64,000 bases of DNA from Diogma glabrata (lineage: Eukaryota; Arthropoda; Insecta; Diptera; Cylindrotomidae): assembly GCA_963693315.1 (NCBI GenBank), contig OY856187.1, positions 46,952,485-47,016,484 on the forward strand. The letters run 5' to 3'. Of the stretch, positions 1 through 13,182 are shown piece after piece (the first letter of the stretch is position 1; every line of letters begins with the position of its first letter). A program made the translations under genes and the position numbers. The notes below the pieces were generated by a model. It did no database searches. It saw nothing but the letters and a program-made list of their open reading frames with translations, and had not been told where the DNA came from.

Positions 1-640
1 ACTCAGAAACCTCCAACTCCAGAGGTATTTTTTTGAAAGAAACTGAATAAAAAGGTTTCAAACATTCTAAATTTATGAAGTTTTTAAAAATATTAGAATC
101 CAAACGGCCGTTATAACAGATCTAAAAAACAGAGTTTTTTCCTAGTATAAAGCTTCTAGTTTCTTAACCATGTGTTGGATTGGGCTGATTTACGAACTTG
201 TCCAAGATATTAATAAAACGCACATTTTTAGAAAAGGTTTTTTGATCTGGCTTTATAAATGCGACCGTGAGAGTGACGGTTGTTTAAAAAAAAAATTTTT
301 TTTGCAAACTTTTTTGTTGGAGCCGCTCACTCAGGAACCTCTAACTGCAGAGGTCTATTTTTAAAACCAATTGATAAAAAAGATTTCAAAAATTCTAAAT
401 TTGTTAAATTTTTTGAAATATTAGTATCCGAACGGCCGTTATAACGGTTTTAAAAAACCGATTTTTTTCAGAAAAAAGCCTCTAGTTTCTTAACCACGTG
501 TCGGATGTTGTTGATTCACGAACTTGTCCAAGATATTAATAGAACACACAAGTACAGAAAATTTTTTTGATCTACCTCAACAAATGCGACCGTGAGAGTG
601 CCGGTCGTTTTCGTTATATCTCATATCGTTTATATATATA
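1..640 (+). repeat. Tandem dimer of a ~325-bp repeat unit
   Basis: Two diverged copies lie head to tail. Landmarks recur at an offset of 324-328 bases: 'actcag/actcagg' at 1 and 329, 'aacggccgttataac' near 103 and 432, 'acttgtccaagatatta' near 196 and 521, and 'gcgaccgtgagagtg' at 261 and 585. The first copy is cut by the window edge, so more units may lie outside. No open frame of note and no family recognised. Confidence 0.8.
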
Positions 641-3330
641 TAAATTTTTTTTTTTTTTGTTTTTTCGTCTCCGCTTATCATATATAGTCGTTTGGCACAA
701 AAATTTTTCCGAAATTCCGAGATGAAGCCCATTGCAATAGGTAGATTTTTACATGAAATCTACCTAAAATGCGGTTTTAAAAATTGATTTACATTTAAAC
801 ACTTTAATATTTTTTACTTTTATACTCTCCTCCTAATACAAGTAATAAAACTCCTCATTTTTAATATTAGTATGTTCATTCACAAAACATTTAATAAGAA
901 AATAGATATCCAACCATGATCTTGCTATAAGCTGGTAAATGTTATAACTCTTCAAAACGCAATTTGCTTATCTAATTGCTAACTAATAAGCTTAAACTCC
1001 TGAAAATCTATTCAGATAATTAAAAATTTAAAGCAAACAGCAAAATTATAAGATTTTCTCATTAAACAATTTTTTTAAATAAAAATCAATTAAGTATTAT
1101 GAATCCTTATCTCATGTTTCCATTAATTAATTATCCTGACGGTTCAAAGAAAAGAATAATTTTGCAAAAAATTAATAAATATTTGGTACAAGCTCATTAA
1201 AGATTGAATTACAAAATTAACATAATATCGATAGTATCTACAAACACAAAAGTGTATTATAATTCGTTGTATAGCTCTCCTTTTAGAACAGTAATTTCCA
1301 TTAATTACTTAAAATATTTCTTAAGAAATAAAGGAAATCAATAAATTGCAGCAGATAAGAGGTCAATAACATTCGTCATATATAAATTAGCAAGCTAATG
1401 CTAGAGTTGTTGTCTTAAGTTCTATCTCTTGAGCATGGCGTTGAGTTTAGGTTCAACGATTGTTTTTCATACTTTTCCAGTATACATTTTCCATGTCTTT
1501 GTACTGCCAAATTTATTTAATAATTTATTTACCACACATATTGATTTCCAAAAAAAATTTTGTTGAATGGTGGAGGCGCCCAGCTTTGTTTGTGTTGAAC
1601 TCATGTAAAATGCTTTTCCAACAGTCATGTAAATCATTATTTAACTAAATAATTGTAAGCTGGTTTTAATTTATCAATCTATTTCCATTTTAATACGATA
1701 TTTATCAAAACAAATTGAAACGTTTACACATTTCCACTACACATGGTGGACTAAAATTATATAGATATATTTTCCATATAAATTTAACTCAACAAGAGTA
1801 TCCCTATGATTTATTTGCCTTCATTTCATTATGCATGCCTTACAAAAATTTTAACATTCATGTGATTGATATCAATTGAAAAGGTAGTTTAAAATGAATT
1901 TTTCAATATTTCTGTTATAAATACAACAAAAGCTTTTGGTATATAAAAGCTCTTTAACACATGTGAAACTAATTGATTTAGTTTTGAATGTTTGTTTTTC
2001 ATGTTTCATTTGTATAATAAATTAAATTTCCACTCTCCCTTTTCTAACTTTTTTCTATAAATCTTTTTTGTTCAGATTTATTACACATTTCTTGTGTAAC
2101 AAGGTAAAACATTTTCGATTAATGTAACGTGTCGGTGTTATTCTGTATGTAAATAATGAATTACTCTAAATTTAAAATGTATTGAATCAGTTGATTACGT
2201 TAGTTTTTGTTATTTTTGCCAAGAATTAATTTTGTAACATTTTTCGTGTATTTCTTTCTCTTTTAAATTTGTTCTATCAAATTTATGTTTACCACAATGG
2301 CAATCAACGAAATTAAACAATGTTACAGCCGAACATACTAATTAACAAAACAATGTTACTATTGAACGGTGGAGGCGCCCATGTTTTTTGTGTTGAAACA
2401 CAATTTCTGTTACTCTATTATAATAATTGTACGTGAAATCCAACTATATCTCGACTAAATCTGGAATCAGTAGCTAAAAGTAAATGCCAATCACTCAAAA
2501 AGGTCCACATGGAAAACACGCTTATAGATCCACTGGGGTAAAAACAATTCAATTACTCAAAGCCCAATTGTTTCTGTTTCGTTATTATTTTTTCTGTTGC
2601 TAAGTCAAAATCATGTAATCTATCAACATCAACAACTTTATCTAAAACTAAATCTGTATTAAAATACAGTTTAAATGATCCAAAAAAGGTCATTAGGTAA
2701 TCCCTTTTTTAAGAAGTATTCTACAATTTTTCTCATACAATTTGGTTTGCAATGGAACAAAATTCAAATTCAACAAATTTTCAAATAAATGGTAATCTAT
2801 CTTGTTCAAAATAAGTTTAATCTAAATTTGTACAAAGAAGAGACAGTAGAATAAACTATTTCTACATGTTTTGGTTAAAGCACTTTATACAATGTAGATT
2901 AATCTTCTTTTCCTTGTGTTATTATGAGAAAACAAAAGTGGAAATAGAGTTTTGTAATAGTTTTTTTTTGCTAACACTGAAATGATGAGATTAGAAAAAA
3001 TCTAAAATTTAAATAGAATATTTTTATGCTAAAACTATTTTTAGTTTGACAATGTTATGAAAATATCAAACAGCTCGAGTTCAACTTTCACACAAACAAA
3101 ATGACCTCAATTGCTTATCTCACTGAAAATAAAAGGAGGTTCTTGGCTTACCTTATAAAAGTCATTTTGCAGATTACTAAAATTAAATCCCCAATCTCAC
3201 ATAACAACAAAAGTAAATTTTTCGTGTCAGTGCGCTGTTGAAAAGAACAACAACAAATATGTTACACAAAAACCATAAGATAAAAGTTAAAAAACAAAAC
3301 CTTAATGTTTTTTTCTTATTTCTTTCCAGA
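641..3330. other. Unique AT-rich non-coding stretch
   Basis: No gene or transposon domain seen. It holds a short perfect hairpin at 739-764 (arms aggtagattt and aaatctacct) and two copies of a GC-rich motif, 1569-1582 and 2368-2381, in otherwise AT-rich DNA. A polypyrimidine tract ending in 'ccag' at about 3311-3330 looks like a 3' splice site. Confidence 0.5.
1565..2401 (+). repeat. Two copies of a 14-bp GC-rich motif 800 bp apart
   Basis: GGTGGAGGCGCCCA occurs exactly at 1569-1582 and 2368-2381. Similarity continues on both sides: 'ttgaa(t/c)' before it, and a T-rich run then 'tgtgttgaa' after it, so each copy is about 36 bp. Function unknown. Confidence 0.6.
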
Positions 3331-3546
3331 TTTCAGAACTAAAATTGTTTTTCTTAATTGTTCGTGATGTGAAGAAAAAACGGAAAAAAAAAAGAAAAAT
3401 CAAACAAAAGACTTTTAAAAGTAGAGAACAAATAAAATAGATGAATGGAGGAATTTTTTAATGGAGCTTTTGATGGAAGCCAAGATAAAAAATAAACGTT
3501 AAGTTTTTTCACTGTGATAAGTGAAAAGAACTTAAATTAATCTAAA

Positions 3547-3651
3547 ATGAAATCGGCAATATTATATCCTTATGGAAATCTACGAACAACAGGATGCTGT
3601 AGAATGCTTCATGCAAAACATCTTGCTTTAACTAGTGCTGTATATACTCTT
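3547..3651 (+). CDS. Candidate host coding exon (35 codons, start ATG, splice donor at end)
   Basis: An ATG at 3547 opens 35 codons that run without a stop into CTT followed by 'gtaagt' at 3652, a consensus 5' splice donor in phase 0. Upstream at about 3311-3330 a long polypyrimidine tract ends in CAG, a plausible acceptor for an exon holding the 5' UTR and start codon. The peptide has a two-cysteine cluster (residues 17-18), a basic patch, then a hydrophobic run that could begin a membrane segment. The surrounding DNA is not repetitive. I do not recognise the family and saw no matching downstream exon, so this could be a chance open frame. Confidence 0.35.
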
Positions 3652-4148
3652 GTAAGTAGACTCAATTTATAATTCATTAATTTTTTTGACATGATTATAA
3701 TTTAAATTGTAAGAAAGTGACACATTTTTGTTGTACGTATATTACAAGCATGAAATTTCTTGTTTCCCAATACAAGATTGTAACAATCTGGGAAGATTAT
3801 TAACAGAATTATTTATGTTGGAATAACGGATTTGAATTTGCGTGTGGTGTATTTTGAAACTGAACATAGACCTTGAAAGACTGCTTTGGGAATAAGAACA
3901 AACCCACACGTTACATACTGAGCAGCAGAAACAACACCTCACCTCAACAACAAAATACTCCATGTACGTCACTAACATTTTTGTTTAACATTAGTCAAAC
4001 ACAAAAAATTGATCAAATTTAAAAAAAAGCACGGTTCTTAATGACAAAAATTTCTGTAAGTATTATTTAATTATTGATACAGAGTGTCGAAAAGAATAAT
4101 TTACATAAGTATTAATATCACAAATAAAGCGCTGTAAAGATGCATAGT
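3652..4148. other. Non-coding stretch between candidate exon and gypsy remnant
   Basis: AT-rich. It would be the start of an intron if the exon at 3547 is real. Short open frames on the minus strand here match nothing I recognise. Confidence 0.4.
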
Positions 4149-7050
4149 TTAACAAGAATTGAAGTTGTAAGGAGCCTTGAATAACATTTGCACTACACTA
4201 AATTTTACGCCGTGGGGACGACTCACCCCTGAGATTCTCAAGCCGGGCAAATCATTTTTATATGATTGCATATCAATTGTAATGTTCTTTACGTGGTAGA
4301 CATCGATCGACTTTCCATGAAGATGATCAATCTCGAAAGATACATTTCCTACCGATCGTTGTATGCTAGTCTTTAGGGCTAACTTTGGGGCTAGTTTGGT
4401 GGTATTGCTTCGAATGGCATCACTTTGAGTAATTTTACGAACGAGCACCATTTTCAGGATTTGAATTGACCGATGTAAAGTTACCGGTTATTTAGTGAAG
4501 GTCGACTTTATGTTGCCCGAACACAATAAAATCAGGTGAGAAACCCGTTGATGAATGTATCAAATTCCTTAATACAGAACACGTTAAAACAAGTTAATGT
4601 TCCATGTTTTGTGGTTGCTTCATATATATGATCGAATTACCGCCAATAGTGTTGCGTGTACACGCTTCGCAGTATTAAACTGTTTTAGTAACCTTTTCCA
4701 ACATCGAGGATAACACATGAAATGTAATCTGCTTCCAATTATCAGAAACCAAATGCTGCCAGGCACAAAATGCGTGGAATGCTTCGTTTTCTTAGGCTTG
4801 GTTAGCACAAACCGACTGTAATGGTCCAAGTATATAACCAGATGGGTATGTCTTAGTAGGGAACGTAGGCATGGCTCAAGAACAAACGTAAAAACAAACG
4901 TTGAAATGGTCGAAAAACTTTACATTCGTTGTTGTATATATGCACTCGTTACATTATATTACATAATTTTTCACGTCTCGCGACAGGGATGGGCAAGCAA
5001 AATGAGGATACAATTAATCAAAAATTTAAACCGTGCCAAGATGGTCGCTGATAAAGCTGATTTGTGAGCGTACTCGAGTAGAATGGCACGCATAGGAATG
5101 GGAACTGACAAATCCATTAGTCTTCTTCGTATTCGAACTGCAGATCAACATTCGTTTTGATATATGTTCCCCATCTGGGTTTCATGTATTTGTAATAGTA
5201 TCTCTTTTGGAAACAATGTGAGCCTATGCTACGTAGTCGGGATCGTTAAAATAATTGCAAGATAGATCATATGTGAAAAGCAACATCTTAGAAAGGTATT
5301 TTCCGACCCTTTACAGTGTTTAATGTTAAAATCAAAATACTTATAGACATGACCGCTGGAAGGCGCCCCATCTCCATGATATACTAATATTTTTGAGCTT
5401 TATAAATCTTGTGGGACATGAAAGTGAAGGTGTGTTCTGATTAATCGTCATCTTTTTGAAATAACACGCTAGCAATGCTTGTTGTACCAGCACCACACTG
5501 TTTATAGAATGGCTAAAAAAAACCAGAGCTTGCGACAAAGGGAGCGTTGATTAACGCTGCTTTCAATTCAAGAAAACTCTTTTGAACTTCAGCGGTTCAC
5601 ACGAATTTTTATTCTTGTTCAACCACACAGTGAGGCTAGCTCCAACAATGCCAACCGGTGGCTCAACGTCAAACTTGTCCTACATGTTTAGGTATTGGAA
5701 GTTCTGCGATGGACTTCACCTTATCTCGATTGACACGCACTCCCCACCGCAAAGCTAAGGTATTCGATTTCATTCAGTAAAATTCTGGAATTTTGTATGT
5801 CAATCGTTAGTCCTGCTTCTCTTTTTCGGGTACAGACATATGAGAGAAGACTGAGATGCTCATCAAAAGAAGAGGAAGTATGGAAGATAAACGAATATTC
5901 GGTCATGCGGATGATGTGGGATTACTGTTCATTGCAGACTTGAATTCCATAGCAATAAATTTATATATGGGTTAATCGGAGACCGTGAATGTGGTTTGAC
6001 CCGTGAAGCTGGGCTCAGAGGATTATTTCATAAGACATTCTTAAGATCTTGTGATGTACTGCGTCTTCCCCAGGTGACTGAGAAAACTATCAATTAGGGG
6101 AATGGATAAGCGTCTTTTCTTGTGACTTCATCAACTTTCCTAGATCGAGACAAAGCCTAGTTTTACAGTTGTTTTTTTAACAATTGCTATAGGAGAGCAC
6201 CAAGAACTTGTGCTTTGTTCTATGATACCGAGATGAAGCATATAATCAAGTTCTTCATAAATAAGCGTTTGAACTGCAAGAGCATAGTGTCTCTGAGAGA
6301 GACACTATGCATACTGTTTGAAGGTTTTAAACATAACTGTTTTTGGTTAGCAGGTTAAATTATATGCTGATTGACTGGAATTTTAAAACTTGCTGTTCTT
6401 ATGATCTCGTTTACCATAACCGGTTGCATACCCAAAATGTACCAAAATCCATCACTAGGTATTATGATTACTGTGAACCGACTAAGAATATTGGTACAAC
6501 CTAACGATTACGACCGAATTCAATCATACTCGAATCGTACCTAATATTCTTTGTTTATTACCACTAGCACATTTGGATGATTGCAAAAATTTAAGAAAGA
6601 ACTCCAAAATCTAACAGGGCAATGTTTGCATCACTATCCAGTAGACCCTTTAAAGCAATTCCCGCTTTCAATACATCAGCATAAGTTCGATAATGCCCTT
6701 CGGTCTCCAAAATTAAAGCAGTAACCTTCAACTATATCTTCTTTAGTTCCTTAAAATACTTCGAGGTTCGACTGACAATTTTAATAGATTTTATGATTAA
6801 TGGAAAGGTAATTGAAGATGTAAGGATGGTGAATTGGGTCAAGAGGAGATTAGTATTTGGTTTGACGGCTTAATAGCTCTGGATCGAGGCTAAAAACTAC
6901 TTCCACCATAGTCGTTCAATAAGGACTCAGCTGTGCTCTTGGAGAGTAAAAAGCTTTTCTCATAGCCAATCGTAGCAAAACACTATCTGGGGAGGTAATG
7001 AGCAATTCATAGAATTGTGACCACTTAATCCACAATTTCAACATCGCATT
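4149..7050 (-). pseudogene. Decayed Ty3/gypsy LTR retrotransposon gag-pol
   Basis: Read on the minus strand, broken frames follow the order of a gypsy gag-pol. A CCHC zinc knuckle of gag lies at 7043-7002 (C-x2-C-x4-H-x4-C, with a stop inside). Next is a retropepsin-like segment near 6650, where the expected D-S/T-G reads DSD. The reverse transcriptase N-terminus is near 6240-6100 (GIIEQSTSSWCSP, then an LGK-type segment). RNase H with its terminal KGSEN motif is near 5300. The integrase zinc-finger and core follow (LDHYSRFVL-like segment near 4820, IRSYI at 4625). The integrase C-terminal barrel is at 4451-4149 (KLAP ... VYHVK). Many stops and frameshifts show long decay. LTRs were not identified, and the gag core upstream of the zinc knuckle is missing or unrecognisable. 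Confidence 0.8.
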
Positions 7051-8810
7051 ATTTTATATGGATTTTATATTCCCAACTGTGTGAACTAGTAGAAAGTAGT
7101 TTAATATGGAGCTCAGTTGATTTTTTTAAAACTTCAGTCTAGTGTGTAACACCATTTACATTATGTATATGATTTAAATTTTGTTGGATTTAGTTCATTT
7201 ACTATCTTAGCGATTGCTTATCGTTATAACAACGGATATAGTTAATAAATTTTTTTCTTAAAACTCATGCTAGCTAATCAGAGTTAATAACATGTCATAA
7301 AAATATTTTTTGCTATCATTAAAATATCAAGCAAATAAAAACAAACAAATTAATGTACAAACAATTTTTGGAACATACATTTTTATTATTCAGTCAATCA
7401 AAACGGATAAAAGTCATATAAGAAAAAAATCTCCTAACGAATCATTTATCTTGTAAATTTTTTTCGAACTTGAAACAATAAATATTTTGTCAGCAAATTT
7501 TCTAAGACAACAAAACGATTTCTTTTAAGAATATTATCCTCGCATTTTCTTTTTTTCAAAAATAAAACATAAATACGAAACATGTACATATATGTGTATG
7601 TATGTGATGGAAAATAAATAGAAAATTGTTTTTCTTTTACATCTTTTTCTAGTTTTGTTACAAACGAATGCACTCCAACAAATCACAATGATGTAACAGA
7701 AAATCTTTTAAATAGCAATTTGTTGTATAAATATAATGGAAGATGAAATGGCAGATTGTGGTAGGATTGAGAACCTCATCATTAAGAATTGTATTGATTA
7801 GATTACTTTCAAAATTTTTCTGTGATGCTGTCTTGAAAATTAAAACAATTAAAATCGCTTTGTGTTAGTTGTTTTTGTTATTAGTTTTTCGGAAGTTCGT
7901 TTCTTATAATCCTGATCTGGATTTAAAGAAAAAACACTTTACTAATCCAATAAAAAAAATATTATCGTTTTAAATCAAGAACTTTAATGTGTAGGAAAAT
8001 AGAAACTCAAACAAAACAATTTCTTTAATTCTCAAAGATTCTATAAAGATATTCTTAAATTTATGATCGATGACCAACTAGAGTTATGCAATAAGAAAAC
8101 AAAACCCATAAACTTGTCTACAAAAACATAAATAAAATTTATGGTCCATTTTTAGAGTTATTTTATATAAAGAAACTTTTCTTTTTACATTGACAAGGGT
8201 TATAAGTTAACATTCCAACATTTATATTGGTAACATCCACTTTCTTGTGTCAAAATAAAAGGGTTCAGAAGTTTAAAACTGAACTGAATGAAAAGTTTTT
8301 ACAACTTTTATAAAGCTTATTACATGGCTTCTGGTTTCAAAAATTAAAGAAGAAAACTTAAAATTAAGATGTTGTCAAAAGGATTTCATTTCATAAGTAA
8401 TAAATGAACACATTAATGTTAGTGAACCGTAATGGCAAGTTTTATGGTTTAATAATTTCTATACAATATTCCATTGCATAAATGTTAAACTACTCAACTC
8501 TAAAAGTATCAATAAAATTAAAACTTTTTCCAGTTTTTAATAATTATATTCATTGAAGTCAGTGAATATTAGTGTTTGTGCATTCAAATAAAAAATTAAG
8601 TTTGTGTTTAAATTCATAAAGGAAAATGGAAAATAATCACAAACAGAAGTTTAATTTTTTGTAAAACAAAATAAGAAAATCGTTTGGAAACTAGAATAAA
8701 TAGTTGAACAATTCTCAGTAAATTTCTATACTGGAGCTTAACATATATTGGTTAACCTAAATATAATTTTGATGTCGATATAGTGATTGTATCGATTTCT
8801 TAGAATGAAC
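7051..8810. other. AT-rich stretch without recognisable genes
   Basis: No protein domain and no clear repeat seen. It may contain the eroded gag core and 5' LTR of the gypsy remnant, but I could not show an LTR pair. Confidence 0.4.
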
Positions 8811-8942
8811 ATAAATGTATATCTTTTTTTTCAGATTGGTTTTTGAGAACAATTAAGCTTAAGTACATATTGGAAATCACTTGAATTTTGCAATTCGAAA
8901 TAACTTTTTCATTTCCTCTAAAATTCCTTTAGAAAAAATTTT

Positions 8943-9016
8943 GTTGTGTTTCGTGTCAGAATTTGAACTACATTCATCAGAGACACATTGTTCAAATTCC
9001 GTGTGTCTTACACAAC
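8943..9016 (-). ncRNA. Hammerhead ribozyme, family A copy 1
   Basis: This 74-nt motif is identical to the three plus-strand copies, here on the minus strand. In order: stem III strand GTTGTGT, cleavage-site A, stem I AGACACA/TGTGTCT with a 14-nt loop, core CTGATGA, stem II with an 8-nt loop, core GAA, and stem III strand ACACAAC. Cleavage is expected after the A that follows GTTGTGT. Confidence 0.88.
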
Positions 9017-9618
9017 TTAGCCAAAGCGGCGATGACGAAACATATTTTAATTTTGATGTTCAGATAATTTCTAAATTGAAACTTGATCATTTTTCATATT
9101 TACTTAAGTTGAATTTTTCATCTATGATTACATATTGAAAATTGTATTTATTTGGTATTCTTTGTATTAAATTTCTAGATATTACGATGTGTGAATTCAT
9201 AGGATGAGAGAATATTCCGTTACATCTAAGTCAACATTCTAATCAACATCCTAAGTCACGAGTGTAAAGTCATTATTGATTGTTGCCAATCAATGCGAAA
9301 CTTAATATCTGACGTAAAGTCAATATGTTGTTATATTTTTGGTTAGGAAATATAGACAACATTAGGGAATTTTTAATTTCAGATTGGTTTTTGAGAACAA
9401 TTAAGCATATTGACTGACGCACAACATATTGACTTTACGTCAGATATTAAGTTTCGCATTGATTGGCAACAATCAATAATGACTTTACACTCGTGACTTA
9501 GGATGTTGATTAGAATGTTGACTTAGATGTTAACGGAATATTCTCTCATCCTATGAATTCACACATCGTAATATCTAGAAATTTAATACAAAGAATACCA
9601 AATAAATACAATTTTCAA

Positions 9619-9649
<31 letters not shown>
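9619..9649. repeat. (ATT)n microsatellite, 3' tail of the CR1-like element
   Basis: About ten ATT units lie at the junction between the element's 3' UTR and the repeat unit it entered. CR1/L2-type elements commonly end in short tandem repeats rather than poly(A). Confidence 0.85.
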
Positions 9650-10168
9650 TATTCATTGTTCTTCTTTACATAATGGTTTACAAGAAAATAAGCAAGCTTA
9701 CAATTAGATACTAAACCTAGATATTTACACAACAAAATAAAATAACTTGCAATCATTATTAAGATTTTATAAAAGACTGCTTCAGAGCTAATAGTTAGCT
9801 ATTTTGAAGCATATAGAACTTCGTTTCTTTTGAGCATGTAGAAGTTAGATATTTGATAAGGGTGCGGTATAATAGCCTAGTTTGCACAAAAATAAATAAA
9901 AATTTAAGAGAAAAAAAAAAAATAAAATGAAAATTCAAAAATATAACAATCCAAACATATAATTTTGGGTTACTATAAATTACATAAAAAAACAAATGTA
10001 TATATATATATATTCAAGATAAAAACAATATAAACCAACGTATGACATCAATCCATCAGAAGCACAATCAAAGGAACTTACCTGAAGCATGAATTTGGCG
10101 AAGCAAAGCGAGAAGTAAAATGATGAGCAAAGGAGAATGAGTATACATAGTTTGCGGAATATTCTTGT

Positions 10169-13129
10169 TCATGTAATGACGCTGAAAATTAACTCCTCAA
10201 CAGTATCAATCTGAGTCATGACCCAATTTTTAACACATCGTAATAATTTGGAAGTAGGGGAAATTTCGTATATATAATCAGGTAGTTTGTTTAGCAAGAG
10301 AGGGGCGGTATACGTAATGAAGTGTCTGAAAAGTTCTTTGTAAGCTCTAGGAACTAAAAACTTCCTTTTCCTCCTAAGACTAAATGGGTTATCTAATCGA
10401 AGTTGGAGGTATCCGCTTCTTAAGAAAAATAATTTGATAACTTTGTAAACATATAAGTTTCTCACAGGGAGAATATCTGCTTTCATAAATATAGGCATAG
10501 ATTTGGCCATTCTATTTTTCCTGTAGATAATTCTGATTGCATGCTTTTGAGCCACCAGAATAGGCTGCAGAGTAGTTTTATATGTGCCTCCCCAGCTGGA
10601 GAGACAGTATTGCATTTTGGATTCAACTAGAGCATGATATACTAGCTTGCATACACCTTCAGGACAATTTTGACGGAGGAGATAGAGTTTGCTGATTGAA
10701 TAGTTCAAATTCTTCTTTAAAACCAAGACGTGTTGTTTCCAATCCAATTTACAATCCAGTGTTACACCAAGATACTTAAAGTGTGATACATTTTCAATTT
10801 TGAAACAATCTCTACAACTTTGCGTACAACTTTGAGCATGATAACGGATACCATGATCAGTCAAAGGTAAGTTACTAGGTTTAAAGGACATCATTTGGGT
10901 TTTTGTGCTCAACACTAGATGATGTGAATCGAACCAGCGTCGAACTAGTGTTAGATCCTTTGTCATGTTGCTTAAGTTGGAAGATATTGAATCACATGCA
11001 TAGGTCATAACTAAGTCATCCGCAAAACCAATCACTTAAGCTATAAATCCAGAAGTAAAGAAAGAGTTGATATAAATCAAGAATAAGAGTGGTCCTAGGA
11101 CAGAACCTTGTGGAACACCAATATTAATTTCAATCGGGTCACCAAAACCATTTTTAACACGTACTCGTTGAACTCTATTTTGAAGGTACGATGAAAACCA
11201 TTTGAGAGCAACGCCTCTGAAACCAGCATGATACATTATTAAGAGGAGAATTTCATGGTTTACAGTATCAAACGCTTTGGAAATATCCAGGAAAAGGCAT
11301 GTGGCCACTAAATTATTGTTTAAAGAAGAATATATTTTCTCTAGGAAGATATTAAGAGCGTCTTCAGTGCTACAATCAGCGGTAAAACCAAATTGTCGCT
11401 TATCTAAAAATTTAGTTTTGATTAAGTAAAGTGATACTCTCCTCTTAACAAGTTTCTCCAGAATTTTTGAGAACGTGCTCAATAATGATATGGGACGGTA
11501 ATTGTTCATATCATTTCTATCTCCTTTTTTGTAGATTGGTACAACAACGGCGGACTTTAGCAATTCCGGGAAAATACCTTGTTCAAAGCTCAGATTGAAG
11601 ATGAAAGTTAAAACATCAGCAATTAGTGGAATAATTTTTTTAATTAGAGCCGGATTCATCCCATCTAATCCAGATGAGTGCTTATTTTTGAGGGTGTATG
11701 CAGTTTTTATGACTTCATCAACCGATGTAGGGATTAAAAAAAATGACTTTAAATTAGATGTAGAGTAAAGTAATGTTTCATCTACTACGGTGTTATCCGA
11801 AATATTTTTGTTAAGAATTTCCAAAGGTATAGACGAAAAGAAAACGTTGAAAGCGTTAGAAATTTCTACATCGTCTGTTAAACTCTTTCCGGTTAGGTCG
11901 TTAATATCATTAATTAAATTATTATTACAACTACTACCAATCAATTCATCAATAAGACGCCATTACGCTTTGACGTCATTTTTTTGCTCATTGAATTTAG
12001 ATAAATAATAATTACGTTTCGTCATTCCAACTCTATTGCGTATCTGCTTACTTAAAACTTTACAATGGTTTTGTAACGTTAGATTATTTGGCTGACGTTT
12101 AGCTTTGTTGCAAAGTTTATTTTTCTTTTGTATTAAAATACATAAATCTTTCGTGATCCACGGTTGCATTTTGTTTTTGGTTTTAGATTTATATGACGGA
12201 GACTCAGACCTACAACAATCTATGATCACTTGAAGCTCATTTATAAATATTTCGTACGATATTGATGGATCGACTTGGCTAAACACATTTGACCAATCAT
12301 ATCTATACAAAAGCAGATTCATGCTATCAAAGTCGTACCTGAACGAATCTTTAGGAGTAGTAACATTGGGATTTAATACAGTTGGAAGAACGAAACGAAT
12401 CATATCATGATCAGTTATGTCGAGCTTTGAAGTTTCACAAACTGGAGATATATCGGCATATTTAGATCTATAAAATAAATGATCCAGACAGGACTTTTCT
12501 CTTGTGGGCCAATTTATTAAGGATGTTAGTCCATAAGAAGACATAGTGAGTAAATAATCATCAACGTTGGGAGAGTTTTCCAGAATATTTATATTGATGT
12601 CACCTAGAAAAACTAAATTTTTGCTTCTAATCTTATTTAGAACAGCGTCAATTTCTGTTAAAAACAATTTTACCGGATGAAAATGGAAACGGTACAGGCA
12701 AAGAAAGGAGTACTTTAGACAATCAAGCTCCAAATCTATCTGAAAACAATCTGCAGATATTAAGTCATATGTTTGAAACTTACTCACATTGATACTGTTG
12801 TGAACATAAACCAGAACCCCGCCCGCCCTATACTCACTGTTACATTTACAAAAAATACTGTAACCATCGATTTTATAGTTATTAGTTTCATCATCTCGAA
12901 TCCAGGTTTCAGTCAAGAAAATTACTGCAGGCAAATCACCAAGAGTTACAAGATTTGCTAATAATAGATTGAAGTTCCTTCTAAGGCTTCTGATGTTTTG
13001 ATGTACCAGGTTAATTTTATCTAGGGATAAATTAAAATTAAAATTAGAATTTGTGGCTACTGGACTTGAATTACTTATGGTATATTGAGGAGAGCTAGTA
13101 TGGTTGTCAATTTGCAGTTGACTTGCCAT
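10169..13129 (-). pseudogene. CR1-like ORF2: APE endonuclease plus reverse transcriptase, two in-frame stops
   Basis: ATG at 13129, 53 nt downstream of the ORF1 stop. One frame of about 986 codons is interrupted only by TAA at 11965-11963 and TAA at 11038-11036; there is no frameshift. The N-terminal 388 codons are the endonuclease, with QNIRSL, LTETW, GGVLVYV, GDININ and TDHDMI. The second part holds reverse transcriptase motifs: a YRPISLLS box, [28 protein letters not shown] and FADD. The second stop falls just before the FADD catalytic motif. The last part carries YLGV and a SSWGG-type thumb segment typical of CR1/Jockey enzymes. As it stands the copy cannot make a full enzyme, but two point changes in about 3 kb mean it is young. 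Confidence 0.85.
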
Positions 13130-13182
13130 GTTTAGTTTTATGTTTATTCTATTTTCTTATATAAAGATAAGAAAAAAATAAT

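Noticed and set aside
4149..7050. Possibility that the gypsy remnant is an endogenous retrovirus with env
   Set aside because: No envelope-like frame was seen downstream of the integrase, and the order and motifs fit an ordinary Ty3/gypsy element.
7446..7673. 75-codon minus-strand frame next to the gypsy remnant as gag
   Set aside because: No similarity to gag; lysine- and phenylalanine-rich peptide typical of random AT-rich DNA.
8881..9138. 85-codon open frame present in each 549-bp unit (also 14291-14620, 14912-15169, 15461-15718)
   Set aside because: It starts at TTG, lies antisense to the hammerhead, matches no family, and its conservation is explained by the near identity of the repeat copies.
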